Below, in pieces: positions 62,900-64,000 of a DNA stretch of 64,000 bases (positions are counted from its first letter, which is position 1; the number at the start of each line of letters is the position of its first letter). The stretch comes from an uncultured Bacteroides sp. (lineage in GTDB: Bacteria > Bacteroidota > Bacteroidia > Bacteroidales > Bacteroidaceae). The DNA lies in contig CAMQVH010000002.1 in NCBI GenBank assembly GCA_947038155.1, positions 124,001 to 188,000 on the forward strand, written 5' to 3'. The notes beneath the pieces were generated by a model. That model was not told where the DNA came from, did not search any database, and saw nothing but the letters and a program-made list of their open reading frames with translations. A program made the translations under genes and the position numbers.

Positions 62900-63811
62900 T
62901 TAATATCCTTGTTCTTTTAATTTCTCTGCTTCCGCTTCGCTTATCCATTCTATAATATTAGCGAATGTACCTACCGTACCGTAGTATGATCCATCTTTAT
63001 TATTCACACTCATCGTCACGTACTGAAAGATAAAATTCTCGTTAGTACTGTAGAAAGATGTATAGGCAGTAGGCTGATTTAACCGCAATTTACCATCACC
63101 GTGAATTGTACTGAAAGCCTCACTTGTCGTACCACAAATTTGTTCTTCCATTTCTACCAACGGTTCCAGAACATCATCCCGATTGAAGCTAATTTCCATA
63201 TCGTAGCCATCAAAGTAGAGGTCATGTATAACAATTGTATTTTCTTTACCTTCTACCACATCGGAAGTGACCAAACGCAAGTCTACATTCTTTGGATAAT
63301 AATCTGATGATAAATAACTAGAAGTGATCTTGCAGTATCCGGTAAAGTTTTTAATATCAAACGGACAAACTTTCTGCAGCACCACTTTTGTCTCGTTTCC
63401 ATACACACTCCATTGTTCGGTTTCGGGAATAACAAGCCTCAAAGCGAACCCAAGTGAATCAGCAATGCCGATATTCTTATAGTTACCTTGTACCTCTACA
63501 TTTGTACTCATTTCACCGGCTTTGATGGTGACAGTATTCGACAAAATTTTGTAATGTTTGCCTTCCACAGCATTACTTTTCCTGTCTATCACTTCAACAG
63601 CAAGAATGCGATCGTAGTCAACAGTCCTAGTAGCAGAAACAGGAACATTAAATACCTCATTTGCTTCTTGCACGGCATAAGTATAAAGCGTGTCAGAAAA
63701 CATAAGATAACTGGCTCCGTTGTACACCACCTTGTCCTGATCGCATCCGGAAAGAGCTATCAGAGCAGCAACGACTGCTATACATCCTAATAATAATTTC
63801 TTCATTATCAT
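62900..63811 (-). CDS. DUF4843-type surface lipoprotein
   Basis: A 303-residue lipoprotein (lipobox ALSGCDQDK near residue 23). The domain about 35-150 (YLMFSDTLYTYAVQEANEVFNVPVSATRTVDYDR, KHYKILSNTVTIKAGE) is the DUF4843 pattern seen directly after susD in many Bacteroides loci. A second beta domain follows (about 155-300). It begins 12 nt after the SusD stop. The Met at 63805 is an equal start choice. No catalytic motif; a binding role at the surface is likely. Confidence 0.85.
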   Translation of the reverse strand: MIMKKLLLGCIAVVAALIALSGCDQDKVVYNGASYLMFSDTLYTYAVQEANEVFNVPVSATRTVDYDRILAVEVIDRKSNAVEGKHYKILSNTVTIKAGEMSTNVEVQGNYKNIGIADSLGFALRLVIPETEQWSVYGNETKVVLQKVCPFDIKNFTGYCKITSSYLSSDYYPKNVDLRLVTSDVVEGKENTIVIHDLYFDGYDMEISFNRDDVLEPLVEMEEQICGTTSEAFSTIHGDGKLRLNQPTAYTSFYSTNENFIFQYVTMSVNNKDGSYYGTVGTFANIIEWISEAEAEKLKEQGY

Positions 63812-63823
63812 ATGCTTTTAATC

Positions 63824-64000
63824 TTATTTGTTACTTTCATTCGGTTGGACTTGTGAACCGGGAGCGTCCAATTCGTGCTGCGGTATAGGCCACACGAACA
63901 AAGGATCGTCAGCTTCTACTTTCAAGCTACTACCATTTGCTAATGACTGGTCTTGCGGCTTGCGCTCGAATCCTTTATGCCAACGTTTCAAATCGTGAAG
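63824..64000 (-). CDS. SusD/RagB-like lipoprotein (C-terminal 58 residues only)
   Basis: The frame runs in from beyond the window and stops at 63824. The visible tail has the SusD C-terminal signature: LHDLKRWHKGFERKP, then DPLFVWPIPQHELDA. SusD proteins bind glycans at the cell surface and form a lid on SusC. The susC gene should lie just beyond the right edge. This is the first visible gene of the minus-strand lipoprotein operon that continues to 53100. Confidence 0.92.
   Translation of the reverse strand, partial: LHDLKRWHKGFERKPQDQSLANGSSLKVEADDPLFVWPIPQHELDAPGSQVQPNESNK

Overview
The window is a chromosomal stretch of a human-gut Bacteroides, very probably B. thetaiotaomicron or a close relative. 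It is AT-rich, codes on both strands, and has the genus hallmarks: SusC/SusD proteins, a hybrid two-component regulator, surface lipoproteins with acidic residues after the lipobox cysteine, and many -7 boxes of the Bacteroides form TAnnTTTG. From memory (not checked), the order matches the B. thetaiotaomicron region from about BT0268 backwards past chuR (BT0238). No rRNA, tRNA, CRISPR array, insertion sequence or prophage was seen.

Layout. 1-14074: one end of a polysaccharide utilization locus that fits arabinogalactan-protein breakdown. It has a SusC-like porin cut by the window edge, a hybrid two-component regulator, a secreted LamG/CBM-like protein, two GH43 enzymes and a PL27-like rhamnose-glucuronate lyase. 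Three promoters here (susC, the 6953 operon, the lyase) share a TTTGAATSATT-like element exactly 28 nt upstream of the -7 box, a likely binding site for the locus regulator. 14327-22005: small conserved proteins, an acyltransferase, a nitrilase, a NagB-like/PIG-L fusion lacking three catalytic NagB residues, and a secreted zinc amidase with an inserted golvesin-type domain. 22090-34302: YgiQ radical SAM enzyme, Mfd, a DPM1-like glycosyltransferase, PyrC, a free-standing MetH activation domain, an ECF sigma factor with a four-helix membrane partner, and a membrane metallophosphoesterase. 34286-43098: SbcCD, a second acyltransferase, a DUF3244 protein, a membrane TPR/HTH regulator and a DUF4369 lipoprotein. 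43099-53073: the sulfatase-maturating enzyme ChuR, tandem S46 dipeptidyl peptidases (DPP7-like then DPP11-like), a glycosyltransferase with a HicB-like partner, two thioredoxins, a Sec-exported nitroreductase, reverse rubrerythrin and a PerR-like Fur regulator. 53100-64000: a minus-strand operon of surface lipoproteins (SusD, DUF4843-type, BACON, two leucine-rich-repeat proteins, a subtilisin-like protease, a DUF1573 protein and a small lipocalin-like protein).

The least explained signal is non-coding. Three intergenic arrays (24179-24250, 28749-28820, 51065-51153) have unrelated sequence but one geometry: a 22-bp repeat made of two back-to-back palindromes, so symmetry centres fall every 11 bp, with three and a fraction repeats over about 72 bp. 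A second class (15157-15270, 48691-48775) has 14-bp tandem repeats in the two arms of a long inverted repeat that starts at a stop codon. These look like dispersed Bacteroides intergenic elements and I cannot name their function.

Starts were moved inward where a -7 box lies inside the longest open frame (genes ending at 18198, 39275, and the minus-strand genes starting at 40243, 42163, 42941 and 51801) or where the signal peptide decides it (regulator starting at 6604).
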